From positions 29,963,501 through 30,027,500 of the forward strand of contig NC_068560.1 of the NCBI RefSeq assembly GCF_022201045.2: a stretch of 64,000 nt of DNA. Reading direction: 5' to 3'. The number at the start of each line of letters is the position of its first letter. Positions within the stretch are counted from its first letter, which is position 1. This DNA is from Citrus sinensis (Eukaryota; Streptophyta; Magnoliopsida; Sapindales; Rutaceae). The position numbers and the translations under genes were made by a program. Shown here one piece after another: positions 43,762-56,100 of this stretch. A model generated the notes under the pieces. That model was not told the DNA's origin and ran no database searches. It saw only the letters and a list, made by a program, of their open reading frames with translations.

Positions 43762-46700
43762 ATGGACTCCTCCGAAACCCGAGAAGAAGAAAGCGGGTCC
43801 AAAGACAGCAATGAAACCAACCGCCTCCTTCCAATACCGTCACCACCGTCCTCAACGGAGGACGACGAGGAAGTCGCGTTCGATTCACGAGAGAAAATCT
43901 TGATCGTCGACGCAGATTCAGCCTCCACGTTGAACGTTGACGGTGACCAAGTGCCGCCTTTTTCGTGGAAAAAGCTTTGGTTATTCACTGGACCCGGTTT
44001 CTTAATGAGCATAGCGTTTCTGGATCCGGGGAATCTGGAGGGGGATCTCCAATCGGGGGCGATAGCAGGGTACTCGCTTCTTTGGTTGCTAATGTGGGCC
44101 ACCCTCATGGGCTTGCTTATTCAGCTGCTGTCGGCACGAGTAGGGGTGGCCACGGGGCGTCACTTGGCAGAGCTGTGTAGAGAGGAGTACCCCAATTGGG
44201 CGCGATTCGTGTTGTGGTTCATGGCTGAAGTGGCCTTGATTGGTGCCGATATTCAGGAAGTAATTGGGAGTGCCATTGCTATCCAGATTTTGAGTCACGG
44301 GGTCTTGCCACTATGGGCCGGTGTCATCATTACGGCGTTGGATTGGTACGTACTTTTATACTTAATTTGATTTTATTTGGAGTCCCCAGCGAGAAATTTT
44401 AAGGCTATTGTTTTATAAATATTGAATTTTTATTTTTCTTTCATGCACATAACCAATGAAGTTGAACTTTTGCTTTGAAGTATTAAAGATTTTGTGTTTG
44501 GTTACCTGGGTTGTAGAACCAGTGAATTGAAGCTGCTTTCAATCTGCATTTTTAGCGAATTTGACCGGAAATTTGAGTGCTTGGCCATTGTTCTAAAATT
44601 CAGTACCTTTGCCTCATTTTGATAATTGTTAGAGTTTGATATTTGAATGAAACATAGGAATTCTTTTGTAGTCATTAGATGATCTGAGGGATTATGTTCC
44701 ATTTTTTGATAATTTATGTCTCCTGCTGCTCCTTGCTCCAGAGAAAATGATCTACACTATTTTAACTAGATTTTGTTTTTGTTGTTCTGTTTTGTGAACA
44801 GTTTCATATTTTTATTTTTAGAGAACTATGGAGTGAGGAAACTGGAAGCTGTTTTTGCTGTATTAATTGCAACTATGGCTTTATCGTTTGCTTGGATGTT
44901 TGGCGACACACAACCCAGTGGAAAAGAACTTTTAGTAGGTGAGAAACCTGTTAAGTAACAAAATTTTAATTCTCTGTTTTGGGGTATTTTATTGTTTGCT
45001 GTTCCTTTAGTTGTAATTTTGTTCTGATCCTCCTTGTAGGTGTTTTGGTTCCAAGACTCAGCTCAAAAACAATTAGGCAAGCTGTTGGAGTTGTGGGTTG
45101 TGTCATTATGCCTCACAATGTGTTCCTGCACTCTGCTTTGGTACAATCAAGGAATATTGATCCCAAAAAGAAGGGCCGTGTTCAAGAAGCACTGAACTAC
45201 TACTCAATCGAGTCATCTGTTGCTCTTTTAGTCTCCTTCATGATCAACTTGTTTCTAACAACTGTTTTCGCCAAGGGATTCTATGGCACTAAGCAAGCCA
45301 ATAGTATAGGACTGGTTAATGCTGGGCAGTATCTTCAGGAGAAGTACGGAGGAGGCTATTTACCAATTCTTTACATCTGGGGTATTGGATTATTGGCAGC
45401 TGGACAAAGTAGTACAATAACCGGCACATATGCTGGCCAGTTCATCATGGGAGGTTTCCTCAACCTTCCTATGAAAAAATGGCTGAGGGCCTTGATCACA
45501 AGGAGTTGTGCAATTGTGCCAACTATGATTGTAGCTCTTATATTTAATACTTCTGAAGCTTCATTGGATATTTTGAATGAATGGCTTAATGTCCTTCAGT
45601 CAATCCAAATCCCTTTTGCACTTATCCCTCTTCTTACCTTGGTGTCCAAAGAGCAAGTCATGGGAGTCTTCAGAATTGGACCTGTTCTTGAAGTAAGCCG
45701 TCAACTTCTCTACTATGCTATTTAGGCACTAATAACTTTTATTTGAGTGGCCACATATTGTTGTTAGCTAATACATTAGATGATTTAGATTTTTGTTTGT
45801 TTATCATGACAAGATCTAAATCACATCTTCATCTTCACTAGGCATCTACATGTACATGCATATATATATATATATTTATTTATTTATTTATATCCACATT
45901 TTCTTAAAATTTGGTGCTGCAACTCTTTGTATCGAAGTCAAAATTTGCTCAACTCTCTTTAGCAATGTGTTTGAGTCCACAATATTTTATCTTTTTGCAA
46001 ATTCGTATGCAACAAGGTCATTGTCCAGATTTCAAAATGTGTAGATGTCCGCATGAGAAGGTATATTTGTGCACAAAAATTATCTGGTGCCAACTGCAGT
46101 GGTTGCCCTATTTTCTTGAAATTGTGGAAATATAAAAAAATTGTACATTAGCATAATTATTAGTAGATAAAGAAGTTGAATATGTTGACATTTGAACTGT
46201 TCAGGTAGAATGAGATTAGAGTTATGAAGCGGAGCAGGGTAATGCTAAAAATTTGTGATGAACCAGTAAAGAAATGTCTGGAAAGGAGTGAGGATCTATC
46301 TATATGTTGGAGTATCCATGTGAAACAGAATTCCATCTGTATAGATATATGCTAAATTACCCAGTTAAGTAACTGAAGTCCAAATAAATCTTGAACTAAA
46401 CCAAAAATTTTGGGAGCAATGATTTCCCTTTAACTTGTAGAACATTTTCCAAGTGGGAATCAAACTTCAATTATTTTTATGTTTTCATGATGTATATGAT
46501 CATTTTCAGTTTAGTCATGTAGGCATCAGCATAACTGATTGAGCACTCCACATATGGCTTAAAATCTAAGTTAAAATATTTTGTTTATTGTTTTGTAGAG
46601 GTTGGCCTGGACTGTTGCCGCCCTGGTGATGGTGATTAATGGTTACCTGTTGTTGGACTTCTTTGTTTCCGAAGTTAAGGGACTGCTGTTTGGATTTCTG

Positions 46701-46823
46701 GTCTTCACTGGGACTGCTGCCTATGTAGCTTTTATAATATATCTGATTACGCGTGGCAGTGACCTTTCTTCTAATTGTTTCAGCTTAGAAATGTCAAAGA
46801 GATACTCAAATCCCGGAAATTGA
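43762..46823 (+). CDS. NRAMP: NRAMP-family divalent metal transporter
   Basis: Four exons: 43762-44345, 44802-44938, 45040-45692 and 46599-46823; all junctions keep frame; 532 aa. Start at [12 protein letters not shown] (the in-frame GTG six bases earlier is not used). The N-terminal tail of about 70 residues is acidic and Ser-rich and contains NRLLPIPSP, a dileucine-like sorting motif. Membrane domain: TM1 has the metal-binding DPGN (near 88-91, [11 protein letters not shown]) and TM6 has MPHN (near 264-267). About 12 membrane spans are expected. Family knowledge: NRAMPs move Fe2+, Mn2+ and other divalent metals with protons; the plant group with this tail (NRAMP2/3/4-like) sits on vacuole or Golgi/TGN membranes. 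Which one this is I cannot say. No EIN2-type C-terminal extension is present, so it is not EIN2. Confidence 0.93.
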
Positions 46824-48402
46824 CTCTACAAGATGAAGCTCCACATCTCTGTCACATAAAGTGGGAAGATTGTGGATCAGCTGTGCCAAAAGGAAATTAT
46901 TCATTTAGCATGATAATCTCTAACCTCCATCATACAATGATTAAAACAGCTTCAAACCATCGAAGCAGTCAGCTGTAACTACAATTTTTGCACAGTAAGA
47001 TACACAGAAATCATGTTCATTCATTAATCGCGAGAGGGTATTCTTTTCTCTTTTCTAAGTGGGATGAGAAAGCTTCATTATAGGTTACAACCTGCGAGAT
47101 AAAGGACTTAATATTGTGATAGAACCAGTTCGCCAAGTAAATTCAGAATCAAGCGCTTAGTTATTCTTTGATGTAATAGCTTTTGTATGTATCATAATCA
47201 AAATGATGTTTGTTTTCTAGTTCCTGAAGAAGGGACTGCTCAACACAACAAGAGAATGAATTTTGCAACCCTGTCGGCTTCTGCCATTTTTTTTTCCCCC
47301 TTCTCTTTTACCTTTTGTATGTGTAATTGTTGAGCTTTACCGAAGTAAAGAAACGTTGATTTTGCTGGACTTTCCTAGTAACTACCTCAATGAATCAGTG
47401 GTCTCCTAGAGTTGGAAGGTACGCGCAAATTGACTGGCCATTAAGAGATAGATTAGTTAGTCTATGACGATAGTATGGATTGACTGGGAGATATTATTAC
47501 ACTGAAGCGTGTTGAAAAGCTTTTAAAAATTACCCTAAATTCAAGCGCAATAATCGTAAGATATTTGATAGATGTTGATTCTACGTATATCATCCGTGAT
47601 TTTCCAGTCTAGTTCCTCTGTTTTTTGAAAAAAAAAAGTTTTGATTATTCCAAATTATCATTTTATCTTCTTAAATTTAAACATAATTAAATTTCATCTA
47701 AATTAAATAATAATAATAATAATAATCCGCTTAAAACTAAGTTAGTTCTACACGAGATCGGTAATAGTTTTGAATAAATGTATATAAATTTATGAAATTG
47801 CATGCTAACCATTTAAATTTAATGAAATAGCATGCGAATTAAAAAAAAAAATTAAAGTTATAAGATTTGATGGTAGAAAGGACCATAATAATTAATAATG
47901 TTTTATCTTTTTTATTATTATTATTTTAAGGGGAATAGGAGGGGGAAAAAGTAGCATAAATGTTTAATAAAATATTGAAAAAGAAAGCAAATCCTGCCGT
48001 GCGATGTAAAACAAAACGAAACAAAATCAACTGTCTTGCTATTGGTCCCGCAGACGCAACAATTTCCTAGGCAGCAGCAGACGCAAGCCACGTAAAGAAA
48101 GTCCCTCTCCCAGTCTCCGTCTATACGCATGTAAGAGTTTCCATAAATTGCATGCAAACGGCAAAGAGTGTTTCGAATTATGACTCGCGAGTCTCACTCT
48201 CCATATATATCTCTCTCTCAAGTTAATCGCTTTCCTAATGCATTCAAAAACCTTACCAAATACCAAACTTACTCAAATCCTACACGAACCAAATCTCCTC
48301 ATTAATATCTTTTGCTCCTCAGTTTATTTCGAATGCCATTATAAACCCTCTTAAAAACCGAAAAAGAAAAAAACCCTTCAAGAGTCGAGACCCCTCACAA
48401 GT
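46824..48402. other. NRAMP 3' flank and Pumilio upstream region
   Basis: NRAMP 3' UTR probably runs to about 47350. An AT-rich spacer follows with a (TAA)n run near 47709. A candidate Pumilio TATA box, CATATATATC, lies near 48202. ORFs on the minus strand here look fortuitous. Confidence 0.4.
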
Positions 48403-48445
48403 GATCTCTCTCTCTCTCTTTCTCTCTTTCTCTCTTTCTCTCTCA
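48403..48445. repeat. CT microsatellite in the Pumilio 5' leader
   Basis: A run of TC with occasional TTT just 20 bp upstream of the start codon, likely in the 5' UTR. CT-rich leaders are common in plant genes and may influence expression. Confidence 0.8.
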
Positions 48446-48467
48446 CGCACACGCTTCTTCATCATTG

Positions 48468-51400
48468 ATGTTAAACTCTCCCGGTAACCGACATTTGCGG
48501 GATGAAACGACGCGTTTTGGGTCTCCTTCCCGTGGATTACCGGCTGCTCATTTCCGCCGTCCGCGTCAAGAAAGCCCTCGCCTCCCCAACACTTCTTTAA
48601 ACGAAAAATCCTATTTTGATGAAACTGATTTATCTGCTTACTTTTCTCATCTTAATGTCAACGATCGGATTTTTGATAACCCCGTTCACCATTTTCCGCT
48701 CGTTGAAAATGGTTTCTTTTCTCATCCTTGCCAAGAAGCAGAACCGATAAACCAAGATTCATCCATTTTGAATCTTCTACATAATCATAATTTTGATGGG
48801 TTACGCTCTAACGGAAATGAGTTATCCTCGGTGCCAAGAAACCAATGGATGTCCAGTTTGAGTCTTAAGAGAAATCAATGGTTGCAGGATTCATTTGATT
48901 GTTCATCTTTGAGAGATTTGAGGGGCAACATTGTGGCTTTAGCCAAGGATCAATATGGTTGTCGCCACCTGCAGCGGACTATGAGTAGCTTGCCGAAAGA
49001 GGAAATTGAGATGATTTTCGTGGAGGTGATTGATCGTGTGTGTGAGTTGATGATTGACCCATTTGGGAATTATGTTGTACAAAAGCTTGTAGAGTTATGT
49101 AGTGAGGAACAGAGGACTCGTATTCTTCTTATGCTGACAAACGATGATTTTCAACTTGTCCGGATTTGTCTTAACACTCATGGGTATGTTTTCTTTTCTT
49201 TCTTGTTGTTTGTTTGAATTGTCTCAGAAAATGATGATGACTCGGGCATGTTACTGTTCGATTGAAACTAATTAATGTTTTTGCTGTTCTTACTTTCGTT
49301 GTGTAGGATTCGTGCTGTACTGAAATTGTTAGAGAATCTTACTAATCCACAGCAAATATCATTGGTTTTAGCAGCTCTACGCCCTGGGGCAGTTACATTG
49401 ACCAAGGACACCAATGGTCATTATGTGATCCAGTATTGTGTGAAACATTTCTCTCACGAAGACACTAAAGTAATTTCAATTTAAACATGTCATTATTATT
49501 TGTTTTTATTGTGTTAAAATTTAAACCAAGCTTCATGTGGATCCTTTTAGGATCACTTCTGTTTGGATTATTGATTCAACCTTGCCATTTGCTGTGCCAT
49601 TTTTAATACGTTTATAGGAATAATTTCACTTTCTAGCCAAGGTAGAATATTGTTCAAGGACTTGTTATCATTTCTTTTGAGTTTTGAAGGTTAACGACTG
49701 ATCATGAAGGTCATGTCTTTATAGGAATAATATGGGTTTTACTTCATTGATTATGAATGTTGCCATACAGTTATTCTAGTTCAAATCAAAATAAATAAAT
49801 ACCTTTCCAAAAAAAAAAATCAAAATAAATAAATAAATACTGTTCCTGAGATGTGGTAAACTTTTTAGTAGCTTCTTGATTCGTATTAGTGGCTATTGAT
49901 GGACAAATGGGTTGAGAGTGCCCTTTTGAGATTTTTTTCTTTTTTTCTTTTTATTTAAGACCATCCTGTTTTTGTATGTAATTGAAGTAAAATGTTCATT
50001 AACATCTTTTGGGGTCCAGACCTTCATTGATGCTGATTAAGTTTAAAGGTAGATTGAAGCTTATCTAATGTTGACAACAAAAAGTGCTATATATACGATG
50101 TTGATGATGCTTTACCAACAAAACTTCTTTTGCTGAACTTCTTGCAATTGCTTTTGCTACTAGTGTATCTATGTGTGTAACTTAACATGCTTAGAAAATA
50201 ATAGTTGATGATTTGGAGTCTCATAATGAATGTGTTTAGCAACTGATGGTTTGGATTATCAGAAAATATTTGTCTAAGCGAGTAATTGTTCTGGCATCTG
50301 ACAACAAAGAGTGCTATATATACAATGTTGATGATGCTTTACCAACAAACTTCTTTTGCTGAACTTCTTGCAATTGCTTTTGATACTAGTGTACCTGTGT
50401 GTGTAACTTAACATGCTTAGAAAATAATAGTTTATGATTTGGAGTCTCATAATGAATGTGTTTAGCAACTGATGCTTTGGATTATCAGAAATTTTTTGTC
50501 TAAGCGAGTAATTGTTCTGGGATCAAATTTTTTTTTTTTGGAGATTTGCAAACTAGCCTGCCCTTTTCTTTGCATTTAGACTTATATATGATTCAAAGGA
50601 TGTGTATAAACGCCTCTTGAAAATATGTAAACTTGTATAAAATTTGAGACTCTGAAACCTTCATCGTTTAGAGGCTGCTTTCAATTGAATTGCCCCGGGG
50701 GGGGGGGGGGGGGTTCTTTTTGAATTGTTTCTGTTAGTGCAAGTTTGGGATGAATAGAGACTGCCTGCTATAACTCCATTTAAATATGTACTAGAGGAAG
50801 GGAATGAGAATCTCTGACTGTGACAATTAAAACTGATCGATTACTTCCGTTTTTACTTCATGTTTTTTGGTGTTCCTCATCTGTTTCTTGCTTTCTGCAA
50901 TATAAAAAACTAAGTGCTTCAGGGGTACCTAAATTTTTGGTACAATGAAATCTAACAGATTGTTACTCATGTGCTCAGTGTGAAGTTGATTATAGGGATG
51001 TAGTTTCTTCTTTGAAAGAGGAAATGAAATAATTGATTTTTCTGCTACACTTTTTGTGTGAACAAGTTTGCTATTTAATTGAACATTGTCTGACCATTGG
51101 GCTTGGTTAGATCATGGAGTCTAATCAGTGTGCTGCGGCATGCATCAAAGCAGGTCAAAATGCTTTATTATCTGTGCATGTGCTTAAAATAACATGAATG
51201 AAGGGCAGTTTACAATCTTATATGGAGAACTAGTTTGTGGCGATTTCTACTCAATAAGCACTGGTGATCATTGTATGAGTCAAATGAAACCAATACTAGG
51301 ACCCACTTTCTCTTAGTTTAAAACTAGACTTGAACAAGTCATGATTCTGACTTGTGAAGTTCTGACAATTTTGGCAGTATCTATTGAATGAGGTGGCAGA

Positions 51401-52393
51401 TAATTGCTATGGAATTGCAACGGACAAAAGTGGGTGTTGTGTATTGCAGCATTGTGTTGAATACTCTAAGGGGGCACAACGAGAGCGTCTGGTGGCAGAG
51501 ATAATAGCAAATGCACTACTGTTAGCAGAAGACTGTTATGGGTTTGTTTCCATAAACTCTTATGCTTGTCATGATGTAGTTGATAGAGAAGCATATCAAC
51601 TTGTTGCTGAAGTTGACATCATTTTCCTCTGTAGACACCTATCTATGGTTTAATTCTAGCCTGATTGTGATATAAGCTTGATATGCTTCTGTATTATTGT
51701 TTTCCTCCAGCAACTACGTGGTGCAACACTTACTGGCACTGAGGGTACCGCAGATAACAGCAAGTCTTCTGAGACAACTTGAAGGGCATTATGTATCTTT
51801 CTCCTGCAATAAGTATGGGAGTAATGTCGTAGAGAGGTGCTTGTTAGAATCAGGAGAAGAGCAGTCAACGAGAATTATTATTGAGCTGCTAAGGAGTCCT
51901 AATGTTTCTATGCTTCTTATGCATCCTTTTGGAAATTATGTTATCCAGTCCGCTTTGTTGGTCTCTAAGGTTAGACTTTTCTCATCTACTCCCATATCTG
52001 TGTGCAAACCAAGTTAAATCAGCTAAGAAAATTTGACTCTAATTCTGTAGGCTGTCTGATTATTCAAATTGCTTGGTTTGGCTTTGAGACATGACTCAAT
52101 CGTCATAAAGCTTAGTAAACATCAAAAGATGCAGCTAATTAAAAAACTTATGCCAGAATAAGTCGGAGGCTTGATTTACAGTTTCCTCACTCTCTACTAT
52201 TTTCATTTTAAAGATTACGAATAACCCCTTACATATGGCTGCAAGGATTTTAATAACTTTTCTGATACAGCAGGGTTTTGTCCACGATGCTTTGCGTTAT
52301 CTCATTAGAATAAACTCTCCAATGATGCGGAGCAATATTTACGGCAAAAAGGTGCTTGCTTGGTTCCAGAAGAGGAGGCCGCCATATATATAG
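48468..52393 (+). CDS. Pumilio-family RNA-binding protein
   Basis: Five exons: 48468-49183, 49307-49469, 51378-51541, 51711-51969 and 52271-52393; frame is kept at every junction; 474 aa. The first 140 residues are a low-complexity regulatory region. The rest is a PUM domain of eight repeats with base-reading triplets visible: CR..Q, NY..Q, IR..L, HY..Q, CC..Q, NY..Q, SN..E, NY..Q. By the known code repeats 8 to 6 read UGU, so the target should be a UGUA-type element in 3' UTRs. Family knowledge: PUF proteins act in the cytoplasm to repress or destabilise mRNAs; a single C-terminal PUM domain with a short N-terminus resembles the Arabidopsis APUM7-12 group. The third triplet is non-canonical. 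The intron before exon 5 ends in a tandem CAGCAG acceptor. Confidence 0.92.
50073..50523. repeat. Tandem duplication of about 227 bp in Pumilio intron 2
   Basis: GACAACAAAAAGTGCTATAT at 50073 recurs as GACAACAAAGAGTGCTATAT at 50300, and the two copies match to GCGAGTAATTGTTCTGG with few differences. It lies wholly in the 1908-bp intron. Confidence 0.85.
50697..50713 (+). repeat. Run of 17 G in Pumilio intron 2
   Basis: CCCC followed by 17 G. A shorter G run lies at about 55636 in a protease intron. Length is unreliable in most sequencing. Confidence 0.8.
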
Positions 52394-53101
52394 AGAGCTG
52401 TTTTCCGGCATGTGTAGGTCTCACCCATTTGTTCGAGAAATATTTTCGTGTTCTTTTTGGCTGTTTGAATCAATTGGTTGTAGTAGTATTTGTTTGTCAG
52501 TGTTGGAGTTGTAGTCTGTCATTCTAAGTTGTAAGTTGAGGTTGTAACATTTGTTGTCAGTGTTCGAGTTGTAGTCAGTCAGTCTGTCATTTTAGGTTGT
52601 AAGTTGAGATGTGAGAAAGGTTATATAATTTGCAATTTTTCGATCCATTCGGGGAATTTGAAAGGAAATGCAGCAGCAGCAGTATCTTTTAAAACTGTAA
52701 ACTGTATATTTCCCGCTGGTTGTTCTTGTATACAGATGTGCGGTTGAGTTGAAAATAAAAGCATATTGATTATTATTAGTCTTCGTTTTAAAAAAAAAAA
52801 AAAATGGATAATTAGTCTTCGTTTAAAAGAAAAAAATTGGATAATTAGTCTTAAATCGTCAATTGAAAAATGATGATACGTCTGTTTGAAAATCGGTTAC
52901 AAGTATTTATCTTATTTATTAAACGTTGACTGAAGCTTATAAAAATAATTTACATGCTGCAACGTGGCGTCTTGTTATTGACCAATAAAGAAAAGCTTTG
53001 TCAAATTAATCGCAAAGTTATTGACTTGGCAATCCTCGTCTCCCCTTTAAAAGAAGAGAAGCCCAGGAGTAGGAGTATCCTCATTTTTCCCGTTGACCAC
53101 C
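52394..53101. other. Pumilio 3' flank and protease promoter
   Basis: Pumilio 3' UTR is likely to about 52770. The protease's probable TATA box is CTTATAAAAATA near 52936, followed by CAACGTGGCG and a CCAAT at 52981. The leader includes CTTTAAAAGAAG near 53045. Confidence 0.45.
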
Positions 53102-56100
53102 ATGGCTTCTTCTTCGCCTTCGCTCTTCGTCGGTTTCTTCATTATAATCGGAATCAATCTCATCGTCACCGTCGGTTCGTTGAGAAATTTCAAATTTGAT
53201 CAGCAACCGTTGATTATACCTCTCCATCTGTCCTCACCTAATTCTACGGTGCACCGCCACGCCGATGATCGACGCCGGCACCTGCTGCAGGCGCAGCTGT
53301 CTCGCAAACCAAATGCTCGCATGCGTCTCTACGACGATCTCCTTTCCAACGGGTGGGTATAAATTGTATATAATATATTTCATTTGAATTCAATTCAATT
53401 TGGTTTTAATATTTTATTTATTTATTTATTAATGTATTAGTTCTGTTACAAAATTTGAGATTTTTAATTACTTGCAGTTACTACACCACGCGGCTAAATA
53501 TCGGGACACCGCCCCAACAGTTCGCTCTTATTGTTGATACTGGGAGCACTGTGACGTATGTTCCTTGCTCCACCTGTCAACATTGTGGCAGGCATCAGGT
53601 TCGTTCGTTGCCGTAACAAAGGCTCTACAATTCAGCTGCGTATTGTGTAATTCATTTTGTTTGTTTATTTATTTATTTTGTTTATTAACACTTTTTTATA
53701 TTGAATTCGGCTTCTGGTTGTAGAATAATTGTAAGATAATCATTTATGTAATATGAATAAGTTCATGATAAAGTAAATGAAGTTTTCCGTTGACCCTGCT
53801 TTGTCGCTGAGAAATTAGCATGAAAAAGGAAAATTTGTTGAATGTATGTCTAATTTACGTAAATTGATAAGATCCACGGGATAGATTCTCATTAGTTTAT
53901 ATTAAGTTCTCATTTTGTTTCTTTTCCCCCTATATCCTTTGAAACCAAGCAAAGAATGAGTGATTCTATTGATACATTTTGTTATTCGTTCATTTTTTTC
54001 GATCAGAGAGGTTGGTGTGGAAGTTGTGTAATATATTTGTTGGTTGAAAACTAATCCTTAGTTTATTTTTATTCAGGATCCAAGATTCCAAACCGAAATG
54101 TCTAACACCTATCAAGCATTAAAATGCAATCCTGATTGTAACTGTGACAATGATAGAAAGGAATGCATTTATGAGAGACGATATGCTGAGATGAGCACCA
54201 GCAGTGGTGTGCTTGGGGTGGACGTTATTTCTTTTGGCAATGAAAGTGAACTCGTGCCTCAGCGTGCTGTTTTTGGCTGTGAAAATTTGGAAACCGGTGA
54301 CCTTTACACCCAACGTGCTGATGGAATAATGGGTTTGGGTCGTGGCCGCCTTAGTATTGTGGATCAACTTGTTGAAAAGGGTGTTATTAGTGATTCGTTT
54401 TCATTATGTTATGGAGGGATGGATGTCGGTGGGGGTGCTATGGTCCTTGGTGGGATCACTCCTCCACCAGATATGGTATTCTCCCATTCAGACCCTTTCC
54501 GCAGGTAAGTTGCTCTTGCAACATTTTAACTGTGGCGATGCATTTTTTATAGGAATGCATCTAGTGGATCTCACACATTCACTGTAGTTTTTGGCTGGCA
54601 ACAGTCCGTATTACAACATTGAGCTTAAGGAATTACGTGTAGCTGGCAAGCCATTGAAGGTAAGTCCAAGGATCTTTGATGGAGGGCATGGAACAGTTTT
54701 GGACAGTGGAACTACATATGCTTACCTTCCAGGACATGCTTTTGCTGCTTTTAAGGATGCCGTAAGTTTTGTTGGCTCTGATTTCCTCATCTAATAGTTC
54801 AGTTTCCAAGATCAAATTCATATTTTAAAAATATGATCTTTGATATTTGTATTCTTTCCTGACTGAGATTTATGTATCCCTACTGAAGGAACTGGTTATT
54901 GAGAAAGGCTTAATCATTTTTCTTTATTCACATCTGAGGACCGAAAACATATGCTATCCAGTTATATCAAATGATTTAATTTTTTTTTTTTTGGTGGGGG
55001 AATAATGATCACTCATTTAGGTATTGTATACTAAATCATATTGGTGGCAATAGAGAGCTGGAATCATCTGCATTTAAATATTTCATTGTCTGAAACTGTG
55101 AAACTTATATTTTTCACTCATCTAGATTATGAATTTTGTTAATATGTCTGTTGAAAGAATTCTCCATTGAGTGCTTGTGAGTTACTGCATTCATGATATT
55201 GATACCATGAGCACTTTGAGGCCATCAACGCATTAGTCCTTATTTAAATCACACAACTAAATGTTGAGGATGTTACAAGAAATTTGTCATTTCCATTTTG
55301 GCATTGCAACTTTGTTGCTTAATCTTAGTCTATTTGAACGAGTCTTCTTATGGTACTAGTTCATATTGACATATTATGCCTCTGTGGTATGTTTATATTG
55401 CTGGCTTTATGGTGTTAGATTGTGGGAAGTTCCTCTTCTTCCAATTTCTATCCTTATGTCAGAGTTTTATCTTTTGCATTAAAACTTTAGGTTTTTTTTT
55501 AAAAAAAAAATTAATATTTTTCATGGTATTGAGCTGAAGCTAAAACTAAATGTCAATGGAATATGAAATGGACTTGAATTGTAGATACTTGCATGCATTA
55601 AGTTTCTGCAGTGGGTCTGGTGGTATTTTTTCCGGGGGGGGGGGGCTACTTTTTGTTTTGTTGTTACTTAAGACTCTCTGATTGCTGCCGATGTCTAGTT
55701 CTGTCTCCCTTATTATTTTTACTATGATATTCTGAATTCCTAGTTTACATTTATCTATATGTGTCCTTTCATTTGAACTATAAATTCATGGTTATCTTTA
55801 TGTGTATAAATGCAGCTTATAAAAGAAACTCATGTTCTGAAACGGATCCGCGGTCCTGACCCAAATTATGATGATATTTGTTTCTCTGGTGCTGGGAGGT
55901 GCTGTCTTTATTAAACAATGATCTTGCATTTTTTACTTCTCTATGGTGAATATTTATGTCTGATTGTGTATGTTATGTAATTAGGGATGTCTCCGAGCTA
56001 TCAAAAACTTTTCCGCAGGTTGATATGGTATTCGGCAATGGACAGAAATTGACTTTGTCTCCAGAAAACTATTTGTTCCGGGTAATTTATTGATCTTAGT

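Noticed and set aside
43762..46823. EIN2 (ethylene signalling)
   Set aside because: The NRAMP core is present but the long C-terminal EIN2 domain is not; the protein ends soon after the last membrane span.
47921..48266. Minus-strand ORFs upstream of Pumilio
   Set aside because: They overlap the likely promoter and leader and show no family features.
50697..50713. G-quadruplex regulatory element
   Set aside because: A single uninterrupted G run of uncertain length in an intron; more likely a homopolymer or sequencing artefact.
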